Assembly: GCF_018991925.1 (NCBI RefSeq)
Contig: NW_024725489.1
Coordinates: forward strand, 4,734,363 to 4,798,362
Length of the DNA: 64,000 nucleotides
Origin: Homarus americanus
Lineage: Eukaryota > Arthropoda > Malacostraca > Decapoda > Nephropidae
Direction: 5' to 3'
Shown here: positions 9,523-23,065 of the stretch, piece after piece
How positions within the stretch are numbered: the stretch's first letter is position 1
How the letters are laid out: each line of letters starts with the position of its first letter
Position numbers and translations under genes: made by a program
Notes under the pieces: generated by a model
Seen by the model: the letters and a program-made list of their open reading frames with translations, nothing else
What the model was told of the DNA's origin: nothing
The model's database searches: none

Positions 9523-9952
9523 AGATCCAGCGACCCCACCCTAGGTCTCATACTGGCATTTTTGCCTGACAATACTTGGTAAAGTAAGGTTGTATGTAAA
9601 GATGATTGGTGGATCTGTTTTTATAATAACATTCATTGTTATTTAAGATCATGAGAAGTTTCCAAATGTTCGTATATTTGCTTAAATAATGAAGAAAATT
9701 TGATCTGAGAATCTTATGGCAGCCTTGGTTGTAGTTGAGTTGCCAATTCATTAATATAATTTCTTCATTATTTAAGCAAATATACGAACATTTGGAACCT
9801 TCTCATGATCTTAAATAACAATGAATAGTTTATTATTATAAAAACAGATCCACCAATCGTCTTTACATACAACCTTACTTTACCAAGTATTGTCAGGCAA
9901 AAATGCCAGTATGAGACCTAGGGTGGGGTCGCTGGATCTTTGGCTGACTGTA
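9510..9952. repeat. Large palindrome beside the piggyBac pseudogene
   Basis: The arm at 9510-9695 (starts TACAGTCAGCCAAAGATCCA) is repeated inverted at about 9762-9952, with a spacer of about 65 bases. Arms are near-identical over about 185 bp, with a few substitutions and a short indel near 9610/9832. The transposase-like reading frame begins exactly where the left arm ends, so this may be an inverted duplication of the transposon's 5' leader. Confidence 0.88.
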
Positions 9953-10705
9953 CATGCACGGATGTTGGCTGTGCTGGTTGAGGGGCCAACTTGTCACAGA
10001 CACACACATGACAGTTTGGGGCCATTAATCATCACACACTGTTTGAGGTCATGAAACAAGTCTGATGCGATGTATCATTTCATCTATTTGTGTCAAGGTC
10101 CTCTCCCAGGGGTCTACACACAAGGTTGACCACTACTGCAAGCCCTTGTATTAATTGTTTCTCTAATTAATGTGATTCAGGCAAGTACAGTATCATTAGT
10201 TTGTATTTTTCTCAATTGTGATTGAAATGTATATTTTTACATAGATTGCAAAGCAATAACAGCTCATAGGAGTTATAATGAAAAAAAAAAGAATTATAGG
10301 AACATGTTTGTCACATGTCACACTTTTAAGGATAATTATATTATTATTATTATTAAATATACCGAATCATTTATCATAACGCACTCATGGCATTTTCCAC
10401 ATTCGGCATAGACTAAGACAACTATGATGTTCCAGATATTTTGACTGATGTGTTTTAGTTGTAAATGATAGATTATGTATTAAAAGTAATGCCACTTATA
10501 ACAGTGTCACCTTCATATCCTTGAGCCCTCATCCAGGAATGTCAATGGAGAACAGGGAGCTCAGAGAGCCCGCCCAGCTGGGAGTTTTTAATTTGAGGTG
10601 GGTGCTTTGTATGCTCCTCTCCCTGGAATTTTTGGGAAATCTGACCAATATCATGGGCAGTTGAAGGCCATGAGCACTTGTCATTAGAAGTTAGGAGTAC
10701 TGAGT
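9953..10705. other. Intergenic, no gene seen
   Basis: Contains an ATT microsatellite (10331-10355) and, at about 10523-10680, a diverged copy of the sequence that starts the hAT-like element at 10706 (ATCCAGGAAT... CAGCTGGGAG... TGACCAATATCATGG). No coding exon. Confidence 0.45.
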
Positions 10706-11595
10706 AGGGGCAGATCCAGGAATATCAAAAGTGGGGTCCAAGAAGTTGTAGGTGGGGGAACAGCAAGTCCACTCAGCTGGGAGGTTTTTGGGGATCTAAC
10801 CAATATCATGGTTATTTTGCAGTACTGTACATTTGTTATTAGGAGATTGTAGTGGCTCCTCTCCCCTACAACTTCCAACTGAGCTCTGGCCGCGCGCCGA
10901 CCAGCCAATCAGCGTACAGCCAGCTACGCCGAGAGACTAGGTCTATGCAGAGGACGTAGGGGTACGATCGCCGACCTAGTCTCGACCATCAACCTCCAGT
11001 TCAGGATCAGAGCGTTTCACACCTTACGCTTGAGCCGCTGTGATTGGTCCTCTCGCTACGCGCACCCCAAATCCTGATCCTCGTAAATTGTATAAATACG
11101 GCCATGCCTGGCCAGGGAGAACATTCTACACTCGGCTACTGGACCAGCAACATCTCTCACAGCTCCTCACCTAGTCACTCCTAAGCACTGCGCTGTACAA
11201 CAATATATATACAGAAAGCGCATCGTGAGTTTCTATCCAACCTCATTCCTGAGTGAAGGTATCTACATGTACGTACGTTTGTGTGCCCATACAAAGAGAT
11301 AATAGACAACTAAAGAGAATTGACAACTGGCCACATACAGTACGCTACAAGATATTCTGAGGTCAGTAGTAATTACTTTTTACTATACAAAATGCCTGAG
11401 TACAATACTGCATTAAAGAAAAAGTATTGGACATTTCTGATGAAAAGGGGGGGTCCGGACCCCCTGGATCCACCCCTGCTGAGGTCAATAGAACGTAATT
11501 ACTTTTTACTATACAAAAACATTTGAGTACAATGCTGCATTAAAAGAAAACGTATTGGAATTTCTGATAAAAAGAGGGGGTCAGGATCTGCCCCT
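10706..11595. mobile_element. hAT-like non-autonomous element (nested composite)
   Basis: AGGGGCAGATCC at 10706-10717 is inverted exactly at 11584-11595. A diverged internal end (GGATCCACCCCTG at 11466-11478) and two copies of a GTAATTACTTTTTACTATAC segment (11370 and 11497) show nesting or partial duplication. The (C)AGGGG(C/T)(A/G)GATCC terminus next to G-runs is typical of hAT elements of the ZMYM/DUF4371 type. A matching transposase fragment follows at 11597-11950. An LTR-like sequence lies inside. Confidence 0.5.
10848..11265 (+). mobile_element. Solo-LTR-like sequence with TATA promoter
   Basis: It starts TGTAGTGGCTCCTCTCCCCT and ends near TATCTACA, giving TG...CA termini. It is GC-rich in its first half. 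It has inverted CCAAT boxes (GATTGG at 11042) and TATAAATAC at 11091-11099, followed about 35 bases later by a CATTCTACACTCGG initiator-like stretch. That is the layout of an LTR U3-R. The same start is found at 19816. No gag-pol or primer-binding site was recognised nearby, so it would be a solo LTR. Confidence 0.4.
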
Positions 11596-11596
11596 G

Positions 11597-11950
11597 TCAT
11601 TTCGATGGGAAGACCAATGATGTGCAGTGTCCAGAAACTTGGTTGGTAATTCCAGTATCTGCATGAACAAAGTTAGGAAAATCTACACGGACATCTATCG
11701 TGTTTGTCATCTTTGTTAACAAACCGAGCACACAGATCGATATTTGCTCAACATTATCTGTGGTCTCATCTGCGATAACATGCATAACTGTGTTCTTGCT
11801 AAATTCTGTGATACTGCTCATGTCCAGGAGCTCGTTCTGGATTTTAGGACTCATATTTAGCATAAAGCCTTGCATGTTTAAGATGGTTACGAAGGTGCAG
11901 TTCTGCTTGGCGATGAGGGTATACATCCTGATACAATAATAAAATGTCAC
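11597..11950 (-). pseudogene. hAT-superfamily transposase fragment (DUF4371-like)
   Basis: On the - strand a 117-codon frame contains SPKIQNELLDMSS and HVIADETTDNVEQISICV. The IADETTD block with the EQ(I/L)S(I/L)C follow-on is characteristic of the DUF4371 part of ZMYM1-like hAT transposases, where the Asp of ADETTD is catalytic. Only this part is present, with neither the zinc finger nor the C-terminal dimerisation domain, so it is a fragment. Its place next to hAT-type termini supports the assignment. Confidence 0.75.
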
Positions 11951-13860
11951 GTTTTATTAAGCTCAGCCGAGAAAAACGCAGTCATTATTAATTTTTGGGG
12001 TCTGATTTCAAGTGTACGCTCTTGATGATGTGTGTACTGTATATGGTAGCTACTCCCTGTTAACCTAACCAATGGTGTTTAATCAGGTGAAATAAGCTGG
12101 GGTTCTAATCTACTTGTCATCCCACAATTAACATTTATTTTTATTTTACTCTATTATTATTATTATAAACAAACCCGATGTGTAAGAAAGAAACCACGAA
12201 CGAGATGGAGGCTACCACTAAATTATTTATGCAAGGAGACAGACAGTGCCAGTGCATGCCAACAGTGCGTAACAGACGTGACCGACCGTCCAAGCGGCTA
12301 ACGAGGCGATCAGTGGTGAAGAGGGTAAAGGTAAAAGTAAACCCAAACCAGCCTAATCGTATAATAGTACTGGTTGGTTGTGAGAGCGAAGTTGTTTGTG
12401 TCGTCTGCAGTCGTATATTGGTTTTTTTTTTACGGCGATTTTAGCTCACCCGACCACAGGTCACTGACCCCACATCAGGGCCTGGGGGACGAAAATATAA
12501 CAATAATTTACAATAATTAATAAAAATAGATAAAAATTAAATAATTATAATAATAACCATAAATAAATAAAACAGCGAAAAAATAATCGAGTGAGAAACG
12601 CTATACAGTATGTAATATCCGACCGTTTCGTGGTGGTTTATCGACATTATACACCTTGCAATTTATGATACCTTTTAGTCGATGGACGGGTTGCGTAACG
12701 TCTCCTTAACAGCGGGCTTAACTCCTGTAGACGTAGTTAATGTTAATGCTATTAATTAATGTGACGAAATGAGGGGGGGACACTTTTCTTGATATTGTTC
12801 GGGATTAAACGCCAGCTGGGAGGTTCGGTTACCTGTAAACGGGAATATTTATGACACGCGCCCAAGATCCTGTAAGGTCATTGTGGACGATGGCGGGACA
12901 AGGTAATCACGAGGTGGTCGCTATACACTCTTATTAACACTATTTTTTTCTACCTTATACCCAGGCCCTTCATCCTGGCCACACGTATCTACCCTCTTCT
13001 TACTTCATCCAATAGCGGTAGAGAAGTATTGTTGTATGTGCAAGGTGTTTAAAATTTTGAGATCTGATACTGATGCAAAAATAAATAGTAGTTGGCAACG
13101 TTGTCCAGACACTGGCAAGTGGCAACTGGAGAGGCTGCCGCTGCCACAGGTTTGCTCGTGCTGTATTTTTCCTCAGGATGGACAGGACGGTGTTTCTCGT
13201 CAGTGCAGATCGAAGAATGAACTTAAGTGGTTGACTTAATATAATATAACAAGTAATGTTATCAAACAATTCAAAACTATAACTTAAAAATACATAACAA
13301 ATGAAGTTTCAGCAAGAAAAGTTCGTAGATTATTATCAACCACAGAATGCTGTAGGTTGATGTGATCCGTCAGCCTCGGTTAGTCTGAGCACATTGCAAT
13401 GCATGTTATATTTATTAACAAACTTTCACTTTTATTCCAGTTGATACCAAGCATAAGCAAAGGACCCGACTGGAAATAGCATCTGATGACTGTCGGCTAT
13501 CCTTGATCAAATGGCTTTACTGTTTACTAATGTTGAATAATTGCACTGTCTAGGTACGTATATACAGTACATTGGAGACTTTACCTCCATGGTCTAACTA
13601 CAGTACACCGTTTACCTGCGTTGTCTATAAACACGCTGAATTGTATACCTGCATAGTCTATACATGCCACTCTAATTAGAAGCTTGTTTGATAATTTTAC
13701 TGAATTATAATTATTATTATTATTATTACTATTATTATTATGTACGGCTATTTAACACCAGACAATATTACGAAACAAACTATTTTCATAAGAGTTACTC
13801 CACTTTAATTGGGTCATTTTGAAGTCTACAGTAGATATCCCGGTTTATTTTTTTTATTTT
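11951..13860. other. Intergenic, no gene recognised
   Basis: AT-rich DNA with ATT tracts. The open frames at 12178-12444 and 13036-13239 show no domain. A phrase near 12085 (TCAGGTGAAATAAGCTGGGG) recurs at 22550 (inverted) and 54720, marking a short dispersed repeat. At 12425-12495 is one copy of the CAGGTCACTGACC repeat family described at 13870. Confidence 0.4.
12425..12520 (+). repeat. Dispersed repeat family, copy A
   Basis: T-run, then ACGGCGATTTTAGCTCACCC, CACAGGTCACTGACCCCACA and a tail of AAT repeats. It matches copies at 13870 and 14325. Confidence 0.6.
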
Positions 13861-13869
13861 TTTTTTATT

Positions 13870-13937
13870 TTTTTTACGGGGATTAACCCACTCGGGCACA
13901 GGTCACTGACCCACATCGGGGCCTGGGGGGCGAAAAT

Positions 13938-13999
<62 letters not shown>

Positions 14000-14045
14000 T
14001 CATAGTAAATAAAATTTTTAATAAATAATACAAAATTTAAAATAA

Positions 14046-14087
<42 letters not shown>

Positions 14088-14111
14088 AATAATAATAATA
14101 ATAATAATATG

Positions 14112-14166
<55 letters not shown>

Positions 14167-14322
14167 TAATAATAAAGAGCCATAAAGAAATACAAACATT
14201 AAAAAAAAAGGATCATAAGTGAGAAACAATTGAGACCCTGCAATTGTGTGTAAATGAGGCAGAAAGTTAGATCAGCAACCTGGGACTTGGTCACAATTTT
14301 CGTGATGCCATATGGCAGCAGG
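13870..14322 (+). repeat. Dispersed SINE-like repeat, copy B with expanded AAT core
   Basis: Conserved 5' block (GGGGATTAACCCACTCGGGC, ACAGGTCACTGACCCACATC), then an expanded ATA/AAT microsatellite (13937-14185). A second conserved block follows (GAGAAACAATTGAGACCCTG ... TTGGTCACAATTTT ... CATATGGCAGCAGGGT). Copy C follows directly. The reverse complement of the second block occurs at 42775-42965. Confidence 0.65.
13937..14185 (+). repeat. (AAT)n microsatellite, interrupted
   Basis: Long ATA/AAT trinucleotide runs broken by an AT-rich 40-base stretch; inside repeat copy B. Confidence 0.9.
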
Positions 14323-14324
14323 GT

Positions 14325-14700
14325 TTTTTTTTTTTTTAAGGGGATTAGCCCACTTGGGCACAGGTCACTGACCCACATCAGGGCCTGGGGGGCGAAAATG
14401 TAATAGTAATAATATTAAAGAACCATAAAGAAATACTCAAATTAAAAAAAGATCAAAAGTGAGAAACAAAATATGTATGTTGTGTTCTCAATAGTAAGAG
14501 AAACAATTGAGACCCTGCAATTGTGTGTAAATGAGGCAGAAAGTTAGATCAGCAACCTGAGACTTGGTCACAATTTTTGTGAGGCCATATAGCAGCAGGG
14601 TCTACCATTACACAGCACCTTATGTTTCCAATATCTTCCCAAGCGGTAGTACCTCCCTGTTTGGTAGCTGCCTACTACCTACTACCTATAAAATTAAACA
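14325..14700 (+). repeat. Dispersed SINE-like repeat, copy C
   Basis: The same two blocks as copy B, with only a short AAT tract between. It continues further, through CTACCATTACACAGCACCTT and AATATCTTCCCAAGCGGTAG, which also match (inverted) the 42.7-kb copy. The family is therefore at least 350 bp long. Confidence 0.65.
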
Positions 14701-15029
14701 CCCTAACACATACAAACCTAACCTAACCACCCTAGGTAGCAATAAAGTGTTTACTGTTAGGGTGTCTCGTCTTCAGGTGATACTTATAATTTGACCTCTT
14801 AACTTTAAATGGATTGGATTGAGTGGTCTCTGTGTTACTATAACGTATATTGTTTTCTTGTAACGTACAGTACATTAAAACATCTTTATTCGTCATAGGA
14901 CTCTTTGATAGACCACTAGATTCTCAAACATTCTTATATGAATATTCTCGTAATTTAGGACAATTGGAGGAGTTTTAGCAATAAATAAATCAACTGTTAC
15001 GTATAGTCATTTGGATAAGTTTACGTTTT

Positions 15030-15125
15030 GTGAAGGGATGCGGTGGCCGAGTGCATTCAGCGCTCGTATCCTGTCTTAAAGGTCACTGCTATGAAGCTCG
15101 GGAATTCCCACTCCAGTCAGCTGTA
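15030..15125 (+). repeat. tRNA-derived SINE-head-like sequence
   Basis: GGGATGCGGTGGCCGAGTGC at about 15036 has the look of a tRNA(Leu/Ser) 5' end with a box A (TGGCCGAGTG). About 50 bases later AGCTCGGGAATTCCC is a weak box B. No acceptor-stem pairing was found, so it is not a functional tRNA. A tRNA-headed SINE relic is the best reading. Confidence 0.35.
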
Positions 15126-16757
15126 AATGCGAACGTACCTAAATTTATTAGTAGGGGAAGTGAAGGTAGTCGAGTGCACTACGGGCAATGTTGCTCCTTG
15201 TGTACCGAGAGCTTACAGGTGTGTTGTACCTATACTTCCCCTCACTAGCCGTTATGTTTGTGGGGCCCACTTTAACTTCCACGTTTTGTTTATGATATGT
15301 ATTACAATATTTAACAAATAAAACCAATAACTTTGGATGCTGATTTGTAAACAGTGGACAACGATCGACTTAGACTTCTTTTTTTGCATTAAGCTGTGTT
15401 TTATTTATAAAGGTATTATCTGGGGCAGCTGGACTGGTATTGATTCCCCTGACCTCTACTATAAAGGGATTATTGAACACGCCCAGTTTTCCGTTCGTCC
15501 GTGAGGTATCAACATATAAACTTAAACCGGACTGGTGTGTAGTATTCAGAGTGTATGTATGTCACAACAATATCTCAGACGATTTTAATAATCATTTTGT
15601 GTCATTATTGTACAAAGTTATGGCCCCCTGTCCTTTGTTGTGGGTCGGCGGGGATAATCGGTATCTTGTGTCGGCCAAGTGCTGTAGATATATCAGATAA
15701 TATCACTCACCTCATTACCTTTCAGTCGCTAGTTCGAGTTCCTCTGCAGGTTACCCAGCTGTAGATTAGGTCCTTTGCCGTCCTTGTGTAATAAAGGCTT
15801 GGTCTAAAGTGTGTGTGCATCCATGTTGCCACTAACAAGTCGCCAGGCCTATGAGACCCCCTGTTATATAGAGAGTTAAGGCCTCAGTGTGGCGGGTGAC
15901 GTGATCCCCTTGTTCATACTGGGGTAAAACTGCCTCCACCCGCCCACCGCGCCAGCTGAGTAAGCTTACGTAAGATTCAATGTGGTTGTGGCGTTCATGT
16001 TGCTTAGGTCCCCCCCCCCCCTACACACACACATGGATAGTTATCATAACTGGAAGTACACAACAACACCAAATGGGTGACTGATGCAAAAACACTAAAA
16101 CTCAAAGTTTTGTTGCAAAATAACAAAAAAAAGGATCATCTGCAGATCAACCCCAGCTGATGATAAAACCTCCTTATGCTTCTTTTGGGGGGATGTTAGA
16201 CGAATAAACAGAGGGGCTAATGGCCTAATGTTCAGATGATGCATCAAATTTATACAGAGACTTGGCTTGATACGTTCACTTTAGAACCAAACTCATAAAT
16301 CTCTCCAAAAAATGTTGTGCGTTGAGTTAGTCTTCTAACAGCTATCTAGTAACATATGTTTTATAGTTTAACGAAAGTTAATTGTGTGAGCTTACATATT
16401 CTTCACTTATGAGTAACTTTCAGCGTTCGATCCCTTATGAATCCAGGACGCAGATATTTACAGTAAATTTAACCTTCCCATCAACTTTAGTTATGTTTTC
16501 TACCCGGGCAGAACACAGCACGTCGCTCCATTGTGCTCTTCGGAAGTATAGTTGAAGGCCTCTGACGGACCTCGTCGTTATGTTAAAAATTACAGCACAT
16601 TGTCGTGAGGTGAATCACTTCATAGTAGGGAAGGTGTAAAGCTGAATTGTATTATCATTATAGGGGAGTTGCAAAAACAAAATTATCCTACATTTAATAC
16701 ATAATTAATTAGTTAAATATGCTATGAAGTGCAAGTTCTCTAAAAATGCGTATCCGC
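15126..16757. other. Intergenic, no gene seen
   Basis: Open frames here have no recognisable domains. A poly-C run is at 16010-16021. Nothing else supported. Confidence 0.4.
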
Positions 16758-19080
<2,323 letters not shown>

Positions 19081-19294
19081 ATATATTTGCCAACTACACA
19101 TAATACTGACAGCTCTGTCCTCTTGTTCCATCTTATTACAACCCATGTTGTACTTCCTCCTTCCTTTATCATATTTATGTACTGTATATCATATACATAA
19201 ATATGATAAGGGAAGGAGGCATTACAACATGGGTTGTAATAAGGTGGAACAAGAGGACAGAGCTGTCAGTATCATGTCTAGTTGGCAAATATAT
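19081..19294. mobile_element. Near-perfect 100-bp inverted repeat (hairpin element)
   Basis: 19081-19180 (starts ATATATTTGCCAACTA) is repeated inverted at 19195-19294 (ends TAGTTGGCAAATATAT), with a 14-base loop. A handful of mismatches or single-base indels separate the arms. There is no coding capacity. A transcript would form an about 100-bp stem. It fits a MITE whose halves are almost only TIR, or an inverted duplication. Confidence 0.9.
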
Positions 19295-20940
19295 TTATTG
19301 CAATGGTAATTTCTCTAATCTTCATGACAATTTCCGATAAAACGGTTTTGGTGGTACAATTAAAGCAGGAATGTGATGTACGTATTACAAAAAAAAATAT
19401 TAATACGAAGACAATAGATATTTTTTAAGAGAAGATGATATTTTATGGAGGTCTGGGACTGGAAATAATTATTATCAAGCAAGTAATTGACAGATTTGTA
19501 AACAAATAGGGCACAGCAGTAGATACAATGTAGGTCAGATTGGGTTAGGTTAGGATTAGTGTAGTTAATTGTTAAATAAGATGTGGGCTAATCTTCAAGT
19601 GATCATTCTTAAGTCAACTCCACATACTGTACTGCCCAGGGGTAACAACTAGTTTGAACATAACACAACAACAACACTCTAAAATAACAAAAGAAATACA
19701 TTATAATCTCTACCTTTCCACGATACAATACGTTTGTTTACATGTCAATTAGGAGATAAAACTAATGTACCAGAATCCCTTCGATGACTGTAGAATACGC
19801 TAATATGGATCATGTTGTAGTGGATACTCTCCCCTACAACTGCACTAGTACATACGCATAGTTAAGGTTAACATCTCACTGTAGTTTTGATATAAATTCT
19901 CTATATTATATTTGTGCTATAATTTAATTCAATTTAGACGTATTAGGGGAGGGGAAATATTAATCATACGAAATTGTGAAAACTGTAACCCGCCTAGCTT
20001 GTCCTTCCCCACCGCGAAATATATATAGACGGACATACTCTCGAATAATCCATAATACATGTATATCTGTACGGGAGATTATCTTATTGTTGACGTTCTC
20101 AGTAACCCGGGTATAGCACGTACTGTTTACTGATGTATTTACTCACTATCAACTTCATCCAGGTCAAATTTGTTGGGAATTATGTCCTATGGTATGACAA
20201 ATAATGTTGCACATCCCACCCACTCTCTCATCTAGAGCGGCTCTTGAACCTCCCTTGGACACACTCGCGTTTTCTTCATACTTAAAACAAAAAATGTTGA
20301 ACTATTTTCTTTTGATATGTGAATAGTTTCCATTTTCGTTGTCATATATACTATTCACGCATCAGTTTACACTTTGGGTTGAAACAATCTGCTGTTGACA
20401 ACCACTATAATGATATTACTTGACACAATGCGCATCATTGTTAGATATAATCACTGTCATTTTTACAAAATTCATGTTTGACAAACACCACGGGGCGTAG
20501 ATTTAGTAGAATAGCAGAGTGTGGGCGGGAGGAGGAGGGGAGGAGGGAAGGGGGGGTTATGCATGGGAGGCAGCATTTGGTTGCAGATTTAACAGGAGCA
20601 TATCCCTTTTGGGATGAATAATCACATATAAATCACAACATGTATCAGTGAAGGAGCACATCTTGTGGCCAAGCAGATGAGTAATTCTGATTCCGACCCA
20701 GAAAATCAATATAGAGTATTGCCTACGTGACTAAGAAGGACCTCTAAATGGCATTGCCAAACACTGTTTCGTCCATTTTGAGTTGACTGAAAAACATGTT
20801 TTCAAATACATATGACTAAACGTCTTTTAAAAATAACTGGTAAGCTGATTTACACACATAAGTCATTACTACTCATGAAATCTTTATTGGAGAAATCAAT
20901 TTGTATTCAGCGCGCACCAAGAAAAATCACTAAGACTGTG
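19295..20940. other. Intergenic, with an LTR-like start at 19816
   Basis: TGTAGTGG...CTCTCCCCTACAACT at 19816-19840 repeats the start of the LTR-like sequence at 10848. A TATATATAGACGG box follows at about 20022. The middle has diverged, so this may be an old solo LTR of a related family. No coding exon seen. Confidence 0.35.
20523..20558 (+). other. G-run tract with quadruplex potential
   Basis: At least four G-runs of three or more in 36 bases (GGGCGGGAGGAGGAGGGGAG, then GAGGGAAGGGGGGG), about 450 bases upstream of the candidate first exon at 21002. Confidence 0.5.
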
Positions 20941-21001
20941 GGAGTTAGTGAGCGAGGGGTGAGAGTCTCGCCGGGGCCGTGAAGGTTAGGTAGTTGTAAA
21001 C

Positions 21002-21055
21002 ATGGCGTCGCGATCGACAGGCGGGGGAACCATCCTCGCCTCGGGAATTAGGACG
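21002..21055 (+). CDS. Candidate first coding exon of an unidentified gene
   Basis: ATG at 21002 in a good start context (AAACATGG) opens 18 codons, MASRSTGGGTILASGIRT, which end exactly at a strong donor, ACG|GTATGT, at 21056. The segment around it (20935-21060) is GC-rich with several CpGs, unlike the AT-rich DNA on both sides, as expected of a 5' exon. The continuation exon was not found; the satellite block starts 2 kb downstream, so it may lie far away. I do not recognise the protein from 18 residues. Confidence 0.45.
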
Positions 21056-23065
21056 GTATGTATTTGTAGCCTTCTTGTTCTTATTAACAAACTCCCACAC
21101 ATGAAGGCTCTCCTCTCACGGATATTTTGGTCAGGTTTTATGTGGATAAAGTTGTTAAAATGAGGAGATAATGACGTTGTCGGCGCGAGGAAGGGAGGAG
21201 TGAGGGCCTTTGTCAAGTGAGGTGAGGAGTGCTTGATGCTCCTCCACATCCTCACTTTCACTGCTCACAATAACATTTTAAAATATTCTTACTAATCTAA
21301 CATTTCCACGTAATTATCCTCACTGGCCCTCCAGCTATTAAGTATAACACGTAGGTTAGCCCTTCAGTCGCCAGTGTGTCGAGGTTAAAAAATCGTGCAA
21401 ATTTAAGTTGTTATTGTGGGTGAGTGTGTGTGAGGAAGCATGCATGTACTCTGATAAGATAACCACAATGATTTGGTAATGCTAGTGGTCATAGGTACTT
21501 CTCGGGACATGCACTGTTCTTTTGTAGTTACTAGGTCTTGAGGTTTCAGTAGATAAAGTTTACCGGAAGTTACATTGTCCAGTTGTGAATTCCTTGGAAG
21601 ATTTTTGTACTAGACGTGATATTGGTGAGTCACGATGGTCATTCAAGCTCCTCTTCTGTTTTTTCTTTATATCTGTTAGTGTTAGTTGTCCTGAAACACG
21701 TAAACTAACTAAATAGTTCAGTGGAAGAATTGTAAACCGCGAACAGTGTACCAGAGTCCTTCCCTTCACACGGTCTATGAACACGATGCACTATTGACAA
21801 TTTTACAGAACGATTATCTTGACCTTATCATGCACTTATTACACGTATAAGTAATTTAAAATTTATTATCGAATTTTTATCTTTACACTGTAAATGATGT
21901 ATAAAGCAGAAACATGTACCGCAAATATGAGTGACAGACTATGTTTTTGTTCTTTATTTGGTGAAATTGTAGGGCAGTTTGTCAATCTCTGAGTGTTGTA
22001 CAGTACTGGACATGGAATTTGAGACAAGAAACTTTCAGGGATTATTGATTTTAGTGTCAGTCAGGTGGCTAACACACGTAGCTACTGTAGAATCTTGGAA
22101 ACAACGTATTGGTGGAGAAGCAAATGCAGACAAAATCAACTTGAGAGAAATGATTCTAAGTGTCATTAACTACTTAGGTGAAATTCCAATACATTGCTAA
22201 CATTCCTCATTAATTCCTATACATTCCTGTTAATATTTTGTGATTATTTCAATGCTTAACCTAGAAAGTCTTAGGTATGTATGGTACAGTGTATATGTAA
22301 ACCCTTAACTACATATGTTACAGTATATGCATGGGTATTGGCTACAGCTGTCCTACCATACTCGCTGCAGGGAGGGGTGTGAATCTTGAGACGACCCACA
22401 TCACTATTCTCTTCCTTATGGTGTATTTCCCATATATGGTCTTATTACCACTGTGGCTCAGGTGTGATCGAAATAAGGTAACAAAAAGTATTCCTCTTTT
22501 GCTGTTATTATGGCGAGTTATGGTCATTGCGATTTCCTGAAGATTAAAAACTCCAGCTTATTTCACCTGATGATTTAACACCCTTAATGCTAAATGAGGG
22601 GTTAGGTTAGGTTTGGCAAGATTCGCAAAATCAGGGGTTTGGTTAGCATTCAGTTTTTAATCATCAGGTGGAAAAAGAGAGCAGGTGTCTCTAGTCTTCA
22701 CGAGGCCTGTCAGTTATCCTCGTGTATCACTGATTCACTCGTCTCCCAACATACTGATAGTTCTTGAGCATGTGTAGGAGATGTGAAATCCCTGCCCTGA
22801 TCATAACAAAACAGAGTAATAATTTAAGAAGATTGCCAAGTGTCTAGTTGAAATTTAAAGGCTGGCCGTCTCCTCTTTTCCTTCTCACTTACTGAATATC
22901 GTGTTTATCCTTTGTTTCTGCAGTGTGTGTGTGTTAACAGTATATAACACGTGTTCCCATGCACTAGATTATTAAGTTACCAAAAGCACTTGTACTGTAG
23001 GTAGGGGCTGTTTAGTCTAGTGGATGTTTTGCGTATGATTTTGATCAACCGTATATACTGTATAC
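21056..23065. other. Probable intron/intergenic, no exon seen
   Basis: AT-rich. An inverted copy of the TCAGGTGAAATAAGCTGG short repeat lies near 22550. No recognisable coding exon. Confidence 0.4.

Noticed and set aside
15030..15125. tRNA gene
   Set aside because: Only a box A-like and a weak box B-like match; no acceptor stem or cloverleaf pairing. Kept as a SINE-like relic.
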